The notes beneath the pieces are model-generated. The model saw only the letters and a list, made by a program, of their open reading frames with translations. It did no database searches and was not told the origin of the DNA. From assembly GCA_964017045.1 (NCBI GenBank), contig OZ024795.1, positions 29,302,366-29,366,365 on the forward strand: a stretch of 64,000 nt of DNA, read 5' to 3'. The number at the start of each line of letters is the position of its first letter. Positions within the stretch are counted from its first letter, which is position 1. Below, piece by piece: positions 11,389-23,883 of the stretch. Position numbers and translations under genes: made by a program. This DNA comes from Omphiscola glabra. Lineage: Eukaryota > Mollusca > Gastropoda > Lymnaeidae.

Positions 11389-11756
11389 GACTAGAGAAAT
11401 AGCCTTGACTTGAGTTTTTAGTTTAACGTGAGGGAAAGTTGCTCAGTTTATCAGCCCCGCCCTCTCGTCCTTGACTATTTGATCCAGTGGCAAGACTTGG
11501 TCAAGACGACTGGAAATAGGCCAGGATGCAGTAGATGACCAGCTGCGTTTATGCGTGTTCGTGCGGGCGTGAATTTTCACTGTGTTCTTTATGCCGTTTC
11601 ACGTGGCAGCAGTTGTCGGAATTTTCATCGTGTCAATGTCATACCGCCTACGGGACGCCGTCTCCGGGGTTGATGTCAGATGTTTGCCTTCTCTTAGATG
11701 AGTCGCCATCCTAGGTTAACGAGTCCCATCCAACAGGTGTCTAGGCTTCTGCTGGC
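11389..11756. other. Unique intronic sequence
   Basis: No exon or repeat recognised. Confidence 0.5.
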
Positions 11757-12086
11757 GATTGAACACATTTTAGACCTCTGAGCCACTAAGTAGAACCATA
11801 AGAGACGATTGATCACCTCATTGGTATCACATTTTAGACCTCTGAGCCACTAAGTAGAACCATAAGAGACGATTGGTCACCTCATTGGTATCACATTTTA
11901 GACCTCTGAGCCACCCAGTAGAACCATAAGAGACGATTGGTCACCTCCTTGGTATCACATTTTAGACCTCTGAGCCACCCAGTAGAACCATAAGAGACGA
12001 TTGGTCACCTCATTGGTATCACATTTTAGACCTCTGAGCCACCCAGTAGAACCATAAGAGACGATTGGTCACCTCATTGGTATGTT
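11757..12086. repeat. 64-bp repeat x5
   Basis: Five copies at 64-bp spacing (TTGGTATCAC at 11821, 11885, 11949, ...), each with GACGATTGGTCACCTCATTG. The first copy is partial. Confidence 0.94.
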
Positions 12087-12119
12087 AGCCGAGATGTAGT
12101 GTTTTAGTCAGGTGTTCTG

Positions 12120-12442
12120 GTATACTACATAGACCATAGGTAATAGACCATATACCATAGACAATAGACCACAGACGATAGACAATAGACCATATACCAT
12201 AGATAATAGACCATTTACCATAGATAATAGACCATATACCATAGACAATAGACCACAGACGATAGACAATAGACCATATACCATAGATAATAGACCATTT
12301 ACCATAGATAATAGACCATTTACCATAGTTAATAGACCATATACCATAGATAATAGACCATAGTTAGTAGACCATAGATAAATGACAATAGACCATAGAT
12401 AATAGACCCTAGTCCATAGATAATAGACCATATACCATAGAC
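12120..12442. repeat. ATAGACCATA minisatellite, left half
   Basis: Irregular tandem units of ATAGACCATATACCATAGAT with a roughly 60-bp higher-order periodicity. The same array resumes at 14805, after the inserted hAT transposon. Confidence 0.93.
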
Positions 12443-14804
12443 CAGTGGTTCTTAACCGGTGCTCCTCGGAGCACTGGTGCTCCGCGAGGTAGTTGCAAGT
12501 GCTCCGCGAAATTATGAAACTCAGAATTTTATGTTCACTCACTTATTCTATCTGATTGAGCTGAACAAATGCCTATAATAGGTAGTCCAAACGGGGAAAA
12601 ATCGGCCTTTTTGCCTATTTTTACTGTTTTTTATAACAATTGAAAGCTTGGCTTTTAACCTAATTTTTGTTGTAAAATCAAATCGGTGTGTAAATTTCAC
12701 TCGGAGCGCCGCCTTTGAGAACAACACTACCCACAATTGAATTTGACTAACACTAACATGGCAGCGTAAAGCTTGCTCGCCCGTCGAAAGTAGGTCAGTG
12801 AAGCTTTAATCGGAGCTGTCAAATGTTCAAGTAAGTAGTAAAATAAACATCTTCTTTTAAATATATGAAGATATTTGATGAATAATTAAAAGTTGAAATT
12901 CTAAAAATAAACCCCAAAAAAATATTTATATAAGTAAAAGAAAAAGTTAAAATTTTTAATTATTTACGGGTGAAGACCTAGGCCTACATACCTATTGGGA
13001 TGGATTTCGGTCGTTAAGTTCGGATCATAATGTTAAAAAAGTACTATTAATTCCCAATTCATTTTTGGTTTTTACAGTAATACCCCATAATGGACAAATT
13101 TCTTATCAAACGAAAAGCGAATGATTCGGAAGAACAAAATACTAAAAATGGACCGAGTACAAGTGGAAGCGGTAGTAATGCTCTTGCTGCACATATTGTG
13201 TCTGATACAAACGGTAGAATTAAAAGAAGAAAAATTAATCGACAGTATGCTGAAGAATATTTAAGTTTTGGATTTACATACATTTGTGAGGAAGAATATC
13301 ACATTCCACAATGTATTGTATGTGGAGAAAAATTATCCAACAGCGCGATGGTTCCTACCAAGTTGAAACGTCACTTTTCTACAAATGACGCCAACCTTGC
13401 TACAAAAACTAAAGATTATTTCAAACGATTGTTAGATACGCAAGCTAAACAAGTAAAATATTTAGAAAAAACTGTGAACATTTCCGATAAGGCACAATTG
13501 GCGTCATATAAGGTTGCTGAAATGATTGCTGTTCAGTTAAAACCACATACTATAGCAGAGTCTTTAATTATACCTGCATGTTGTGAAGTGGTTAAAATTA
13601 TGTTTGGCGATGAAGCAACAAAGGAAATAATGAAAATTCCTCGTTCAAATGATGCAATAAAAAATAGAATTAAAAATATGTCGGATGATATCGAGAAAAC
13701 AGTTGCCGATAAGCTTTTCAAACGGCATTTTGCTCTGCAAATTGGCGAGTGCACTGACATAAGTGGAAAAGCTCATATACTAGGGTACGTTCGTTTCATT
13801 CATGAAAACGAAATAGTGAATCAATTTCTATGCTGTCTTGAGCTTACCGAACGTTCGACAGGACAAGATGTCTTTGATTCTATTTCTTCCTATTTCGAAC
13901 AATTCAAAATATCATGGGAGTTGTGTGTGGGAATTTGTACGTACGGTGCTCCATCAATGGTAGGCTCATTAAAAGGGTTTGTGACTCTCGCCAAGAAAAG
14001 AAACGCCAATATTATATCTACTCACTGTTTTTTGCACAGAGAATCTCTGGTGTCCAAAACATTACCAGTAGCATTAAAACCTGTGCTAGACAAAGTTGTA
14101 AATATGGTAAACTTCATAAAATCGAGACCTTTGAAAATACGCGTCTTTAAAAATCTTTGCATCTCTATGGAAGCCAAGTACGAATCTTTGCTTTTGCATT
14201 CTGAAGTGAGATGGTTATCCAGAGGAAAAGTGTTACGTCGTTTCTTAGAACTGAATGATGACCTTTTTCCAAAATGAAAATATGGATGATTTTGTGGAAT
14301 ATCTTCAAAATGACATTTGGTGTGCTAAATTGGCATATTTAGCTGATATTTTTGATTATTTAAATTGTGTTAATACCAGCCTTCAAGGAAGAAAAGAAAT
14401 TTTTTTAACATCGACCGACAAATTGACAGCCTTTCGGAAAAAAGTTATTTTTTGGAAAAATCGTTTACTAATTTGGATGCAGAATTGAGGGTAGCTATTT
14501 CTAAAATTAGGCCTAATATCACTGAAATTTGTAAAAACAGTCAAGCTCAGGTTTCACATTAAATCTTTTTATTTTTCTGAATTAAATTTTGCTCAATGTT
14601 ATTTTTTTACTTATTAAATTTATGTTTATTAAAAATTTGTTTATCATGTTATAATTTTAAACTCTTATGTTATAATGTTTTATTTTCAATAAAAGTCGTA
14701 CGTATGTGTATTTGTTTGTTTTTTTTACTCCTTGATTTTGGTGCTCCCCAAATTTTTGTCATGATCAAAAGTGCTCCCCGACTTCAAAAGGTTAAGAACC
14801 ACTG
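12443..14804 (+). mobile_element. 2.36-kb Buster/ZBED5-like hAT transposon
   Basis: Perfect 15-bp terminal inverted repeats (CAGTGGTTCTTAACC at 12443; GGTTAAGAACCACTG ending 14804), with further GTGCTCC-rich subterminal similarity. The 8-bp target duplication CCATAGAC is exact (12435-12442 and 14805-14812). It is inserted inside the ATAGACCATA minisatellite, so the insertion is younger than the array. The body carries one decayed transposase gene in the plus direction. The exact duplication and perfect ends suggest a fairly recent insertion of an element that was probably already internally deleted and inactive, moved by enzyme from elsewhere. Confidence 0.93.
13090..14562 (+). pseudogene. 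hAT transposase relic (ZBED5/Buster type)
   Basis: The first frame (ATG at 13090, 395 codons) resembles ZBED5/SCAND3-like hAT transposases. It has a BED-type finger with C75 and C78 and H95, but the final His expected near residue 100 is absent (FSTNDAN). The first catalytic Asp is in ECTDISG (D223). The motif normally reading CTDGAPSM is CTYGAPSM, so the second catalytic Asp is Tyr at residue 285 (codon 13942-13944). THCFLHRESL follows. The frame is lost near 14258-14277. It continues in the +1 frame (LAYLADIFDYLN, SLQG) to 14488, and the family-like C-terminal end AVISKIRP-type ... AQVSH returns in the original frame, stopping at 14560-14562. About 100-150 residues of the hAT insertion/dimerisation part are missing. 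Not functional. Confidence 0.88.
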
Positions 14805-15252
14805 CCATAGACAATAGACCATATACCATTAATAATAGACCATTTACCATAGTTAATAGACCATATACCATAGATAATAGACCATAGTTAGTAGACCATA
14901 GATAATGGACAATAGACCATAGATAATAGACCCTAGTCCATAGATAATAGACCACAGACCATGGACAATAGATCTTATACCATATATAATAGACCATGGA
15001 CAATATACTTTAGATAATAGACCATTTACCATCGAAAATAGACCATATACCATAGATAATAGACCATAGGCAATATATCATAGACAATAGACCATAGAAC
15101 ATAGATATTAGACCCTAGATAATAGACCATAGATAATAGATCATAGACCATTGATAATTGATCATAGACCATAGACAATTGATCATCGACCATAGATAAT
15201 ACACCATAGACCATATACCACAGACCATGCACTATAGACCATACACCATAGA
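14805..15252. repeat. ATAGACCATA minisatellite, right half
   Basis: Continuation of the array interrupted by the hAT; units ATAGATAATAGACCATAGAC and shorter variants, becoming more irregular towards 15250. Confidence 0.92.
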
Positions 15253-15255
15253 CCA

Positions 15256-15785
15256 CCCGAATCCTAGACACAAACCAGCGCAAAGATGAAAGAAAAACTA
15301 CAGCAAACGTGCCGTAGACGCCCTTTTTGGGGGGGATTACCATGCACACCCTCCCTTCTATCCTCCCCCACCACTCCCCCGCCCACATGAAGACAGAACA
15401 TGCTGTGATTCAAACAGAACAATTTCCATTTTATGATCTCCCCTTGCCTTGCAGAGCCGAAGTTATCACGCAGGTTCCATTCTGCCGTACGACCGTCAAT
15501 ATCGGCAGAATATTTCTGCAATATTTCTGCCCCTTTATACCAAGGAAAAGATAATGAAGTAAAAAAAAGGGGGAGAATAGAAGCTCAGAAAAAGGAATAT
15601 CCGATGAGCTTTTAAAACTTTTTTGTCGCCATGATTTTAGATTTCATGCTCTGTCGTCTGCGCGTAGAGCCCCCTGGGGAAGGGGGCGCGTAGAGCCCCC
15701 CTGGGACACTATTTTATGATGATGGAAAAATATTTTGTTAACCAGTCGGTCCTTCTAATATTGGGCCAATGAGTGTAAGGATCCT
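15256..15785. other. Unique sequence with a small GC repeat
   Basis: No exon. GGGCGCGTAGAGCCCCC occurs twice around 15658-15705. Confidence 0.55.
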
Positions 15786-15885
15786 GGGTTGGTGGGCTGT
15801 TGGGTTGGTCTGTTGCTAGGGTTGGTGGGCTGTAAGGGTTGGTCTGCTTTTAGGGTTGTTCTGCTTTTAGGGTTGTGGGCTGCAC
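15786..15885. repeat. GGGTTGGTCTGCTTTTA-type repeat
   Basis: About six irregular copies of an 18-20-bp unit. Confidence 0.8.
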
Positions 15886-15997
15886 TAGAACCAAGGTTGA
15901 TACAAAATAACATCTGAATCTGGTCGGGTGGGGTGAGGATGGATTATGTCTGCCACAGAGACCTCGAGCCATGCTGGCTTTAAAATAATATTAAGGA

Positions 15998-16233
15998 CAG
16001 TGTGTCTAATGTAACATCAAGCCATACAGGGTATTGCATTATAATATGGCTAGAGTGTCTTCTGTGACATCAAGCCATACATGGTATTGCATATGGCCCT
16101 TATGTGACATCGAGCCATGTGGACTATTAGATAGGGTCCTTATGTGACATCGAGCCATGCAGCCTATTACATATGGCCCTTCTGTGACATCGAGTCATGC
16201 AGGCTGTTAGATATGGGTCTTGTGTGACATGAC
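15998..16233. repeat. ~41-bp degenerate repeat x6
   Basis: Units contain TGTGACATCGAGCCATGCAG and a TATTAGATATGG-like half, with variable spacing. Confidence 0.85.
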
Positions 16234-16239
16234 TAACGA

Positions 16240-16870
16240 TATGTGTCTCCGTGCAGACGGCCGACCATAAATAATGTCCTGGGAAATAAGTACCAGTTGT
16301 CTGGGCGGGGGGGTGTGTGGGGAGGCCGTCATTAGGGTCGAAGTACGGGTGGTTACAAGCGTTGGTCAGTGACTGGTTAGTGGGCAACAATAAATCATCG
16401 CACAAATCTAAGTGGACAGTGACAGAGCTGGAGGGATTTGACCCATCGTGTTCGAAGGTTGTTCCCCTCCAATCGGTAGTGGTCACTCTGTGTCCACTGA
16501 CACGGTCATTGACTGATGAGCATATGTCTCACGACTGGATACACGCCATTAGAAAAGCTTAAGGTTTACAACATAGCAAGAAGCTGGTCGGTTCATCAAG
16601 AATTAAATCATTACAACGCGTTTCTTGTCTTAAGTGTTTATTCACAGGAGAAAAGTTGAGGGGGGGGGGGGGGGGGCGCACAATTTCATTTCTCAAGATA
16701 CGTGCTGGGGTGGGGGGGGGGGGTCGAGAACGGTTATGTTTTAATTTCAAGCTAATATCATGTAAAGTCATATAAATAATCAAAAATTATGTTGTTAAAA
16801 TCATGTTGCTGTTGTGTAATTCTGAGTTGTTAACAGTGGAGTAAGTGCACTGCGATATCTATAAGTTACC
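16240..16870. other. Unique sequence with long G runs
   Basis: No exon. G runs at 16660-16676 and 16714-16722. The 32-bp word at 16681-16712 recurs exactly at 19955-19986. Confidence 0.55.
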
Positions 16871-16972
16871 AGCTACTATGATTTCAATCTGCTTGAAAAT
16901 ATGATTTCAATCTACCTATCTGATTGCTACTATGATTTCAATCTGCTTTCTACTATGATTTCAATCTACTTA
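16871..16972. repeat. TACTATGATTTCAATCT repeat x4
   Basis: Four imperfect copies separated by CTGCTT-like spacers. Confidence 0.75.
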
Positions 16973-18431
16973 ACTGCTTTAAGTTAACGTTAATACATCG
17001 AATAAAATGAAAATGTAACAAAACATGTTTTTAAAGCATCGAACTTGTATAATTATTCAGATGAGTATTATGTTCCCACCCCACACACAGCTGCACTACT
17101 GTTAATTTCACGATAAGTTTACTCGATAGTTATGCGGTCCACATTTATTAATTAGTATTATTTTTTGTGAAATGTTGCTTGACATTTGAAATTCTACCGC
17201 TACATTTACGTCAGAACGTCCCTGACTCAAAGCCCCTCATTGGTCTTAGCTGTTTAACAAATTTAAGATATGCTGGGTTACGGAAATAGAGATAAGGGCC
17301 TTTGGGAGTTAGTTCCCTATATCTAAGACTATCATAGGTCCTATAAGTCCAGTGCATGTACAATGTTGAAATGAGCCCATAGTTGAACAAGTTAAATAAC
17401 AAATATGTGTACAAATAGGGAACCACTAGGTATACACGAAAGACAACAATGTATGCGATTCAAGTGAATTAAAACGATCCTCAGACTAACTTGTGGTGTG
17501 GACCCCCATGGATATTTTTTAGGCCCTATCACAATTAAAAAAAAAAAAAAGTGATATCTGAGAGTATGTGTTATTATGTGACGCCATCACACGCAGTTAA
17601 ACAAATGCCACACCCACTACACGACTGTATTTATGTAAAAAAAAAAAAAAATTAAATAAAAAATGGGGTCATAGGATGTGACCAAGGGGAAGTAACCGGA
17701 GAAATCAGGAGAGGCCGAGACACGTCGACCACGGGGGGACCGTCGAGGGGTCACTCCATCATCGTTATAAAAATCAAATCTGGGAGGCCCGCTTTCCAGC
17801 ACCTCGCTTTGGGTCGCCTCCCACTGGGCGCTGGACCTGCTACCCGGTCTGTGATTAAGATTTATAATTGTAAAAACGATGCGGAACAAGAGATTGGAGT
17901 AGGGGCGGCGGAAGGGGGGGGGACACCAGATATCGTGTAAATGTAGCCGCATGTGTCGAATTGCAAAGAGTTCGCACCTCGACGTCGCCACCAAGAATTC
18001 CACTTTGTATCCCCGTCCACTTGGCGAAACCGTCACATAGTTTCGTCCGGACCATCTAAGGTCATCTCCAAAGGTCCCATGAGGATCGGAGTATTTCTTT
18101 CTTTAAACATTTAATCCAATAATGCAACGTGCAAAAATAATTTCCAGTCCAATTTCCCCCCAAAATGAGGTCCCATTGATTATTAATGTGACGCAAAAGG
18201 CCGCTACAACTAAGGGGTCAACAATTACTAAGATTTCCTTTCTAACATTTTTTTTTTCCTGCACATTTCTGTAAATATTTTTAATAGAATTTTAAATCAC
18301 AAGATGGCTGATAGAGAGAAACAAGGCGGGGAACAAGGAGATGAGACAATGAGAAATTAGCCGTCTCTGGATACATCTATTGAAAAGTCTAGACAGCTGT
18401 TTTGTTAGGATAGAATAAGATTCATGAAGTG
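16973..18431. other. Unique intronic sequence
   Basis: No exon. Poly(A) runs near 17538 and 17637; a G run near 17917-17924. Minus-strand frames at 17617-18055 have no recognised motif. Confidence 0.55.
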
Positions 18432-18640
18432 TTTCATGGGAGACTTTCAGAGAATGTCTGGCAGGAGACTTTCAGAGAATGTCTGGCAGGAGACTTTCAG
18501 AGAATGTCTGGCAGGAGACTTTCATACATATAAATGCCAGAAGACTCTAAGAGAATGTCTGGCAGGAGACTTTCAGAGAATATCTGACACGAGACTTTCA
18601 GAGAATATCTGACAGGACACTTTCATCAGAGAATGTCTGA
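18432..18640. repeat. 25-bp minisatellite
   Basis: About eight copies of GAGACTTTCAGAGAATGTCT + GGCAG, one with a diverged centre. Confidence 0.92.
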
Positions 18641-18777
18641 CGGGCCTTATACGCCAATGTCCTTTTTTTTTTTACATGGAGAGGAACCTATATTTATATT
18701 CAAGATCTGATCAGATATTTTCGTATCTACACATTACAACAACAGCAACATAGTGATTTTAGCTGTGTACCGATGAG

Positions 18778-18862
18778 TTGTCCAGTCAGTGGTGTATCTG
18801 ATGTGTCCAATCAGTGGTGTATCTGATGAGGTGTCCAGTTAGTGGTGTATCGATGAGGCTTC
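18778..18862. repeat. ~27-bp repeat x3
   Basis: Three copies of GTGTCCAGTCAGTGGTGTAT + CTGATGA, imperfect. Confidence 0.8.
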
Positions 18863-18864
18863 CA

Positions 18865-19296
18865 CAGATACAGATGGAGCGGTCCATCATGTCCGTTCTG
18901 GTTCTCTATAATTATTCGTTATGGATGATAGTCACGAGAAGTCGATCGTTGCCTCGGCTGTAGCAGTCATTCTTACGAGGGCGACAGTCGATCAAATGTC
19001 TCTTATTCTGACACATTAATAAACTTCTCCTAGTATAACGTCCCTTGGCGCCACGCCCCAGACGTGCTAGCACCACCACCTACTTGATAGTGTGTGTGTG
19101 TGGGAGTGCGTCAGGGGTTGTTGGGGGAGTGGCCCTGGCGTGCCCCCCCCCCCCTATATCACGAGCTTTGTGTCTATTCGGAACATGAATGTTGTAGTTA
19201 ATTGGTTACAAACCTCCAAATCAAAGATATTTTTGCAATTTCTAAAAGATGTATGTGTATGGGTTAAAAAAAAAAGGGGGGGGGGGTTAATCAACA
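18865..19296. other. Unique sequence
   Basis: No exon. C run at 19143-19154, (GT)n at 19090-19102, A/G runs near 19266-19288. Confidence 0.5.
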
Positions 19297-19672
19297 ATCT
19301 GGGTTGTTATCTGGGTTATTATCTTGATTGTTATCTGGGTTGTTATCTGGGTTGTTATCTGTTATGCTATCTGGGTTGTTATCTCTGATGTTATCTGGGT
19401 TGTTATCAGCGTTGTTATCTGGAATGTTATCTGGGTTGTTCTCTGGGTTTTTATCTGGGATGTTATCTGGGTTGTTATCTGTGATCTTATCTGAGTAGCT
19501 ATCTGGAATGTTATCTGGGTTGTTCTCTGGGATGTTATTTGTGATCTTATCTGAGTAGTTATCTGGAATGTTATCTGGGTTGTTATCTGGAATGTTATCT
19601 GGGTTGTTATATGGGTTGTTATGTGGGATGTTATCTGGGATGTTATCTGGGTTGATATCGGGGTTCAGTTGT
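19297..19672. repeat. 12-bp minisatellite
   Basis: About 30 copies of TTATCTGGGTTG with variants GGAATG, GGGATG and GTGATC. Variants recur in blocks about 96-108 bp apart, indicating block duplication. Confidence 0.92.
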
Positions 19673-20462
19673 TCCGGCTCTAAATTGTATCATATGCTGG
19701 TGGCAGTCTGACCAATAAGAGCCTTACATCATTGAATTCTCCTTTTGTATATAATATAATATATGGTGCCTATCCATTAAATGCATCACATCATTGAAAT
19801 TTCCCCTGGTATCTGTTATGGCGCCTATCCATTTAGTACGTGTACTGTTCACGTGGGTCATCATTTAAAATCTGGGTTTAGTTTTGCCAACTGTTTGGAA
19901 CAACGAGACATATTTATAAGCAATACGTCGTCTGATCGGATGATCTCACAGGCGCAATTTCATTTCTCAAGATACGTGCTGGGGTGAGAATGGGGAGGGG
20001 GGGGGGCTGTTGAGAATGGGGGGCTGTGGGGCTAACAATTGTGAAAAAGATCGACGGTTCTCAGTTAGAGGATTACATACTTCTATGGTTTTTTTTTAAA
20101 TTTTAATTTTTTTACAATTAATCTTAATGTTACGTAGCATTTTCCTATACATACTGAAACAAGTAGGTTCTCTTTAAACGGTTTGATAAACCACTCAATA
20201 TGTGGGAGCAACTGAAGCCAGCGTAGTTACATTGACATGGTTGGTGTGTGGAAAACATTGAAACCTGCATTAAATATTAACAATGTACAAGTACAATAAT
20301 AAAATTAACCCTAATCGGTCGGCTGACACTGTAAGTCAAACCTATGCCCTAGTGGCTGAGCCTTGGGCTCAGTCGGAGCACTGTTGGGCTTAGCGGGAGC
20401 AAAGTTTATCACCCAGATCTACGGAATTTCCAAGCGTCATTAATTACGCACATGTTGAATAC
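19673..20462. other. Unique sequence
   Basis: No exon. Contains the second copy (19955-19986) of the 32-bp word at 16681, followed again by a G-rich run. Confidence 0.5.
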
Positions 20463-20602
20463 TAGCGGCCGTCTAAAAACAACAACCACCCACCCTAGCG
20501 GCCGTCTAAAAACAAAACAACCACCCACCCTAGCGGCCGTCTAAAAACAACAACCACCCACCCTAGCGGCCGTCTAAAAACAAAACAACCACCCGCCCTC
20601 CA
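20463..20602. repeat. 33/35-bp alternating repeat x4
   Basis: TAGCGGCCGTCTAAAAACAA units start at 20463, 20496, 20531 and 20564. The spacing alternates 33, 35, 33, so the real unit is a 68-bp dimer. Confidence 0.9.
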
Positions 20603-20935
20603 TAACTGGATCAGATTTAAAGGGCCCCAACAACCGACCGCGAGATAAGCAAATACGATAGCTCTTTTAATCAGAGCCAATAAGAGTTTAACCAAATAAC
20701 AATACGACCGCTTCCGCCCTGAAGAGCTCTTGTCGTCTGCCGATGATCTCTCCGGCCGCCGATAAACATCGATTGGGTCTGCTGCGCCAACGAGGTCGTC
20801 TGCGGAGTTCATTCCCTTACACTTGAAAGTTTCCTTGGGTATGCGTGTATGTTTGTGTGCGTGTGTGTGTGTGTCTGCGTGTTTCAGGTTTCAGAATGAG
20901 ACGGTGTGCCAGGGAAGGTGTGTGTGAGAGAGAAT
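20603..20935. other. Unique sequence with (GT)n
   Basis: No exon recognised. (GT)n-like run at 20846-20874. Confidence 0.5.
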
Positions 20936-21452
20936 GAGGCTGACATACAGAGACAGAGAGAGATGGTGACGGATGTATGAGCTACAGAGACAGAGAGAGA
21001 TGGTGACGGATGGATGAGCTACAGAGACAGAGAGAGATGGTGACGGATGGATGAGCTACAGAGACAGAGAGAGATGGGGACGGATGGATGAGCTACAGAG
21101 ACAGAAAGAGATGGTGACGGATGGATGAGCTGCAGAGACAGAGAGAGATGGTGACGGATGGATGAGCTACAGAGACAGAGAGAGATGGTGACGGATGGAT
21201 CTAAAGGATGAGCTACAGAGACAGAGAGAGATGGTGACGGATGGATGAGCTGCAGAGACAGAAAGAGATGGTGACGGATGGATGAGCTGCAGAGACAGAG
21301 AGAGATGGTGAAGGATGGATGAGCTGCAGAGACAGAGAGAGAGATGGTGACGGATGGTTGAGCTACAGAGACGAGAGATGGTGACGGATGGATCTAAAGG
21401 ATGAGCTACAGAGACAGAGAGAGATGGTGACGGATGGATGAGCTACAGAGAC
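20936..21452. repeat. 37-bp minisatellite, ~14 copies
   Basis: Unit TACAGAGACAGAGAGAGATG + GTGACGGATGGATGAGC. Two copies carry the same GGATCTAAAGGATGAGC insertion (near 21197 and 21392), a mark of block duplication. Confidence 0.94.
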
Positions 21453-21960
21453 GAAGAATGATCGTAGGAAGACTTGTTGTTCGTTTATCCGCGAACCAAT
21501 AATTTAGTTGAAGTAGTTGCTCTACGTTTCCCTACCCAACAATCTAATAATTCAGCATCTCGTATTTGGGCTAAAGAACCAACATTTGAAGTGGACATAT
21601 TCCAACAAGTTCAAGTGAACTGTCTCCATCCTTGGACGGTGACTTGGAAATAAATTGGACTAGCAATAACGATTCAAATCATGGCTTCGGACATGTCTTA
21701 AAATATATACGAATAAAATTTATATTTCTTGATTTTATTTCGACAACACGTTCAATTAAAACTCAAGGGTTCATTTCAAGGCTCGTGGACGAAAAGACGA
21801 GGACCACTGATGACCTACAAAAAAACATAATTTAAAAAAAAAAAAAAAGAATCAATTAACTGAATCTTTACAGCGCATGAATTTTAAAACTACTTAAGAC
21901 GGCTAAAGAAAATTCAAGGACCCCTTAAAACAACCCCATATCGATTTAGGAGTGCCCCTC
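21453..21960. other. Unique sequence
   Basis: No exon; A run at 21834-21848. Confidence 0.5.
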
Positions 21961-22172
21961 AATAATGTTAACCGAATTCCCGTGTTATTGAAGTCACTAA
22001 TAATGTTAACAAAGCACATGTGCTATAGAAATCACTTCGGTAATGTTAACAAAACTCTTGAATTATTTATATCATGTGAGCTATGTTGACAAATGACTCG
22101 TGTTCTAGAAATCTCTTTGGTAATGTTAACAAAACTCTTGTGCTATTGAAATCACTTGAAGTAATGTTAACA
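21961..22172. repeat. ~40-bp degenerate repeat x5
   Basis: Copies of GTAATGTTAACAAAACTCTT + GTGCTATTGAAATCACTTC with indels. Confidence 0.85.
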
Positions 22173-23880
22173 GAAAGCCTGTATTGTGATCCGCCAACAA
22201 GTTCCACTGCTTATTTATACCCAGCTGGTAAAATAAACCGACTTCATTCGGCCAGACCTTTTCTTGGTCGGCTTCAAATAATGCGCCAGGCAAACAGCCC
22301 GCGGATTAGCCGTGCGCCCGTAATGAGCCTAATTCAACATTCAGGCGCCAGAAGTGGCTCCTTGGCCCTAAGAATAATTGTTTACCATCCGAGAGCCAAG
22401 TCCGTGGGTGACTGTTCCAGACCCGTCAAAGCTTTTAGTGTAAGCAGAGGCGGAGATGCAGATATCATGGTACTCATCAGGATTATTGGCGGCTGCGGTC
22501 ACCTGACTTTATATATTATATAAAAATAATGAAAAAGCGACGGTTCACGCAGAGTGGCGTGAAAAGAGGGGGGTGGGGTGGAGTAGGAGACAGATCGAAT
22601 CCTTGGAACTAAAAGCCCAAATCTTATTTAATAAAAACTTCCATATTATTACTTTTTAGTTCTGTCAGCGACCGAGTCCACACGAATTACTCTCCTGTGG
22701 TGTGTCAGGTGCAAGGTAAGACCACGACAGAGTCGAGTAATCCCATATAGGCCAGGTCAACTTTTGTTCTCCGCAAAAAGTACAGTGGCCTTTAAAAAGA
22801 AATGAATTGAATCAGTTCTGTTTTTTTAAAATATAATTTTTATATAAGTGTTCTCCGACCTTTTAATGTCAAGACCTTCATTCAATTGCATGTAATGTCC
22901 TATCAAATATACCTTGAAGTGACTAAGACACCCAGATCCTATCCAAAGAGCTGCCCGGCACTAGTTGATCTTTTATAGCTTTGCAACGTGGTGTGGATTG
23001 ATATATCCACCCCACACCACCCCTCCCCCAAACAGCAAGGCGGCGAATCAAATAGTCTACAGAAACGTCGTCAGCTTTAAACTGTTGACTTTTGACCACA
23101 CAGCTAGAGGTACGGTCATTGCACGTAGGCACTAACCGATAACTCAATCTTTCATGTCCGCTGTGTAAAGTTAAATCTATTTAATGTCCTATTCACATTC
23201 ATCCACATATGGAAATATGACCCCGGGTAGAGTAGCTCCGTTAACTCCTCGTCACAATAGTACCCTAATCCCATGACGACCGTGGGCAGGCTTGTGGGGT
23301 TAAGACGGGGGTCTTTTTGTCGGCTCTGAAACAACCCCAAAACCCATCTTTAATCAACACAAACGTTAATGCATTGCCCCCTGAGTCTACCCTTAGGCGG
23401 CCTATTAGATCGCTATAAATGGGGGTTAGCGTCGGGTTTTGACGTTATTAGCGCGTACTCTCGCGTCCTCACGTTATAAATGGTTTATGGTTCAAAAGGA
23501 CTTTGATGACTCACTATAAAACTTCGCTGTAGGTAGACGGAAAGTGGCTTTTTCAATGCATACATCAGTCCACGGACAACAGATGAAAGGTGGCCGACAA
23601 CAACAAGCTATAGGGCAAGCTGTAGGGTCATGTGACGCTCAACTGTCGCATTTTAAAAAAAGCGTGTTTTATGTCTCAGTTCTGATCATATTGGATGTCA
23701 CATATAAAACTTGAGCTCACAGAGCCGGCGATAATGATCTACAAAACTTTCACCTATCCACTCTTATCCACTCTTATCCACTCTTGCCATGCAACATAAT
23801 TAAAAAACCCAAATATCGTTTCCATTTTGTGTGTGTAGATCCTAGGATATCTCATACAATCTGGCAATGTTTGTTACTGT
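22173..23880. other. Unique intronic sequence
   Basis: No exon with splice support. 22190-22450 is open for 146 codons, but the composition (ATGCGCCAGGCAAACAGCCC) reads like non-coding conserved DNA rather than protein. No domain. Confidence 0.5.
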
Positions 23881-23883
23881 ATT

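Noticed and set aside
22083..22523. 146-codon frame
   Set aside because: Begins in a tandem repeat; remaining sequence shows no domain and looks more like non-coding conserved DNA.
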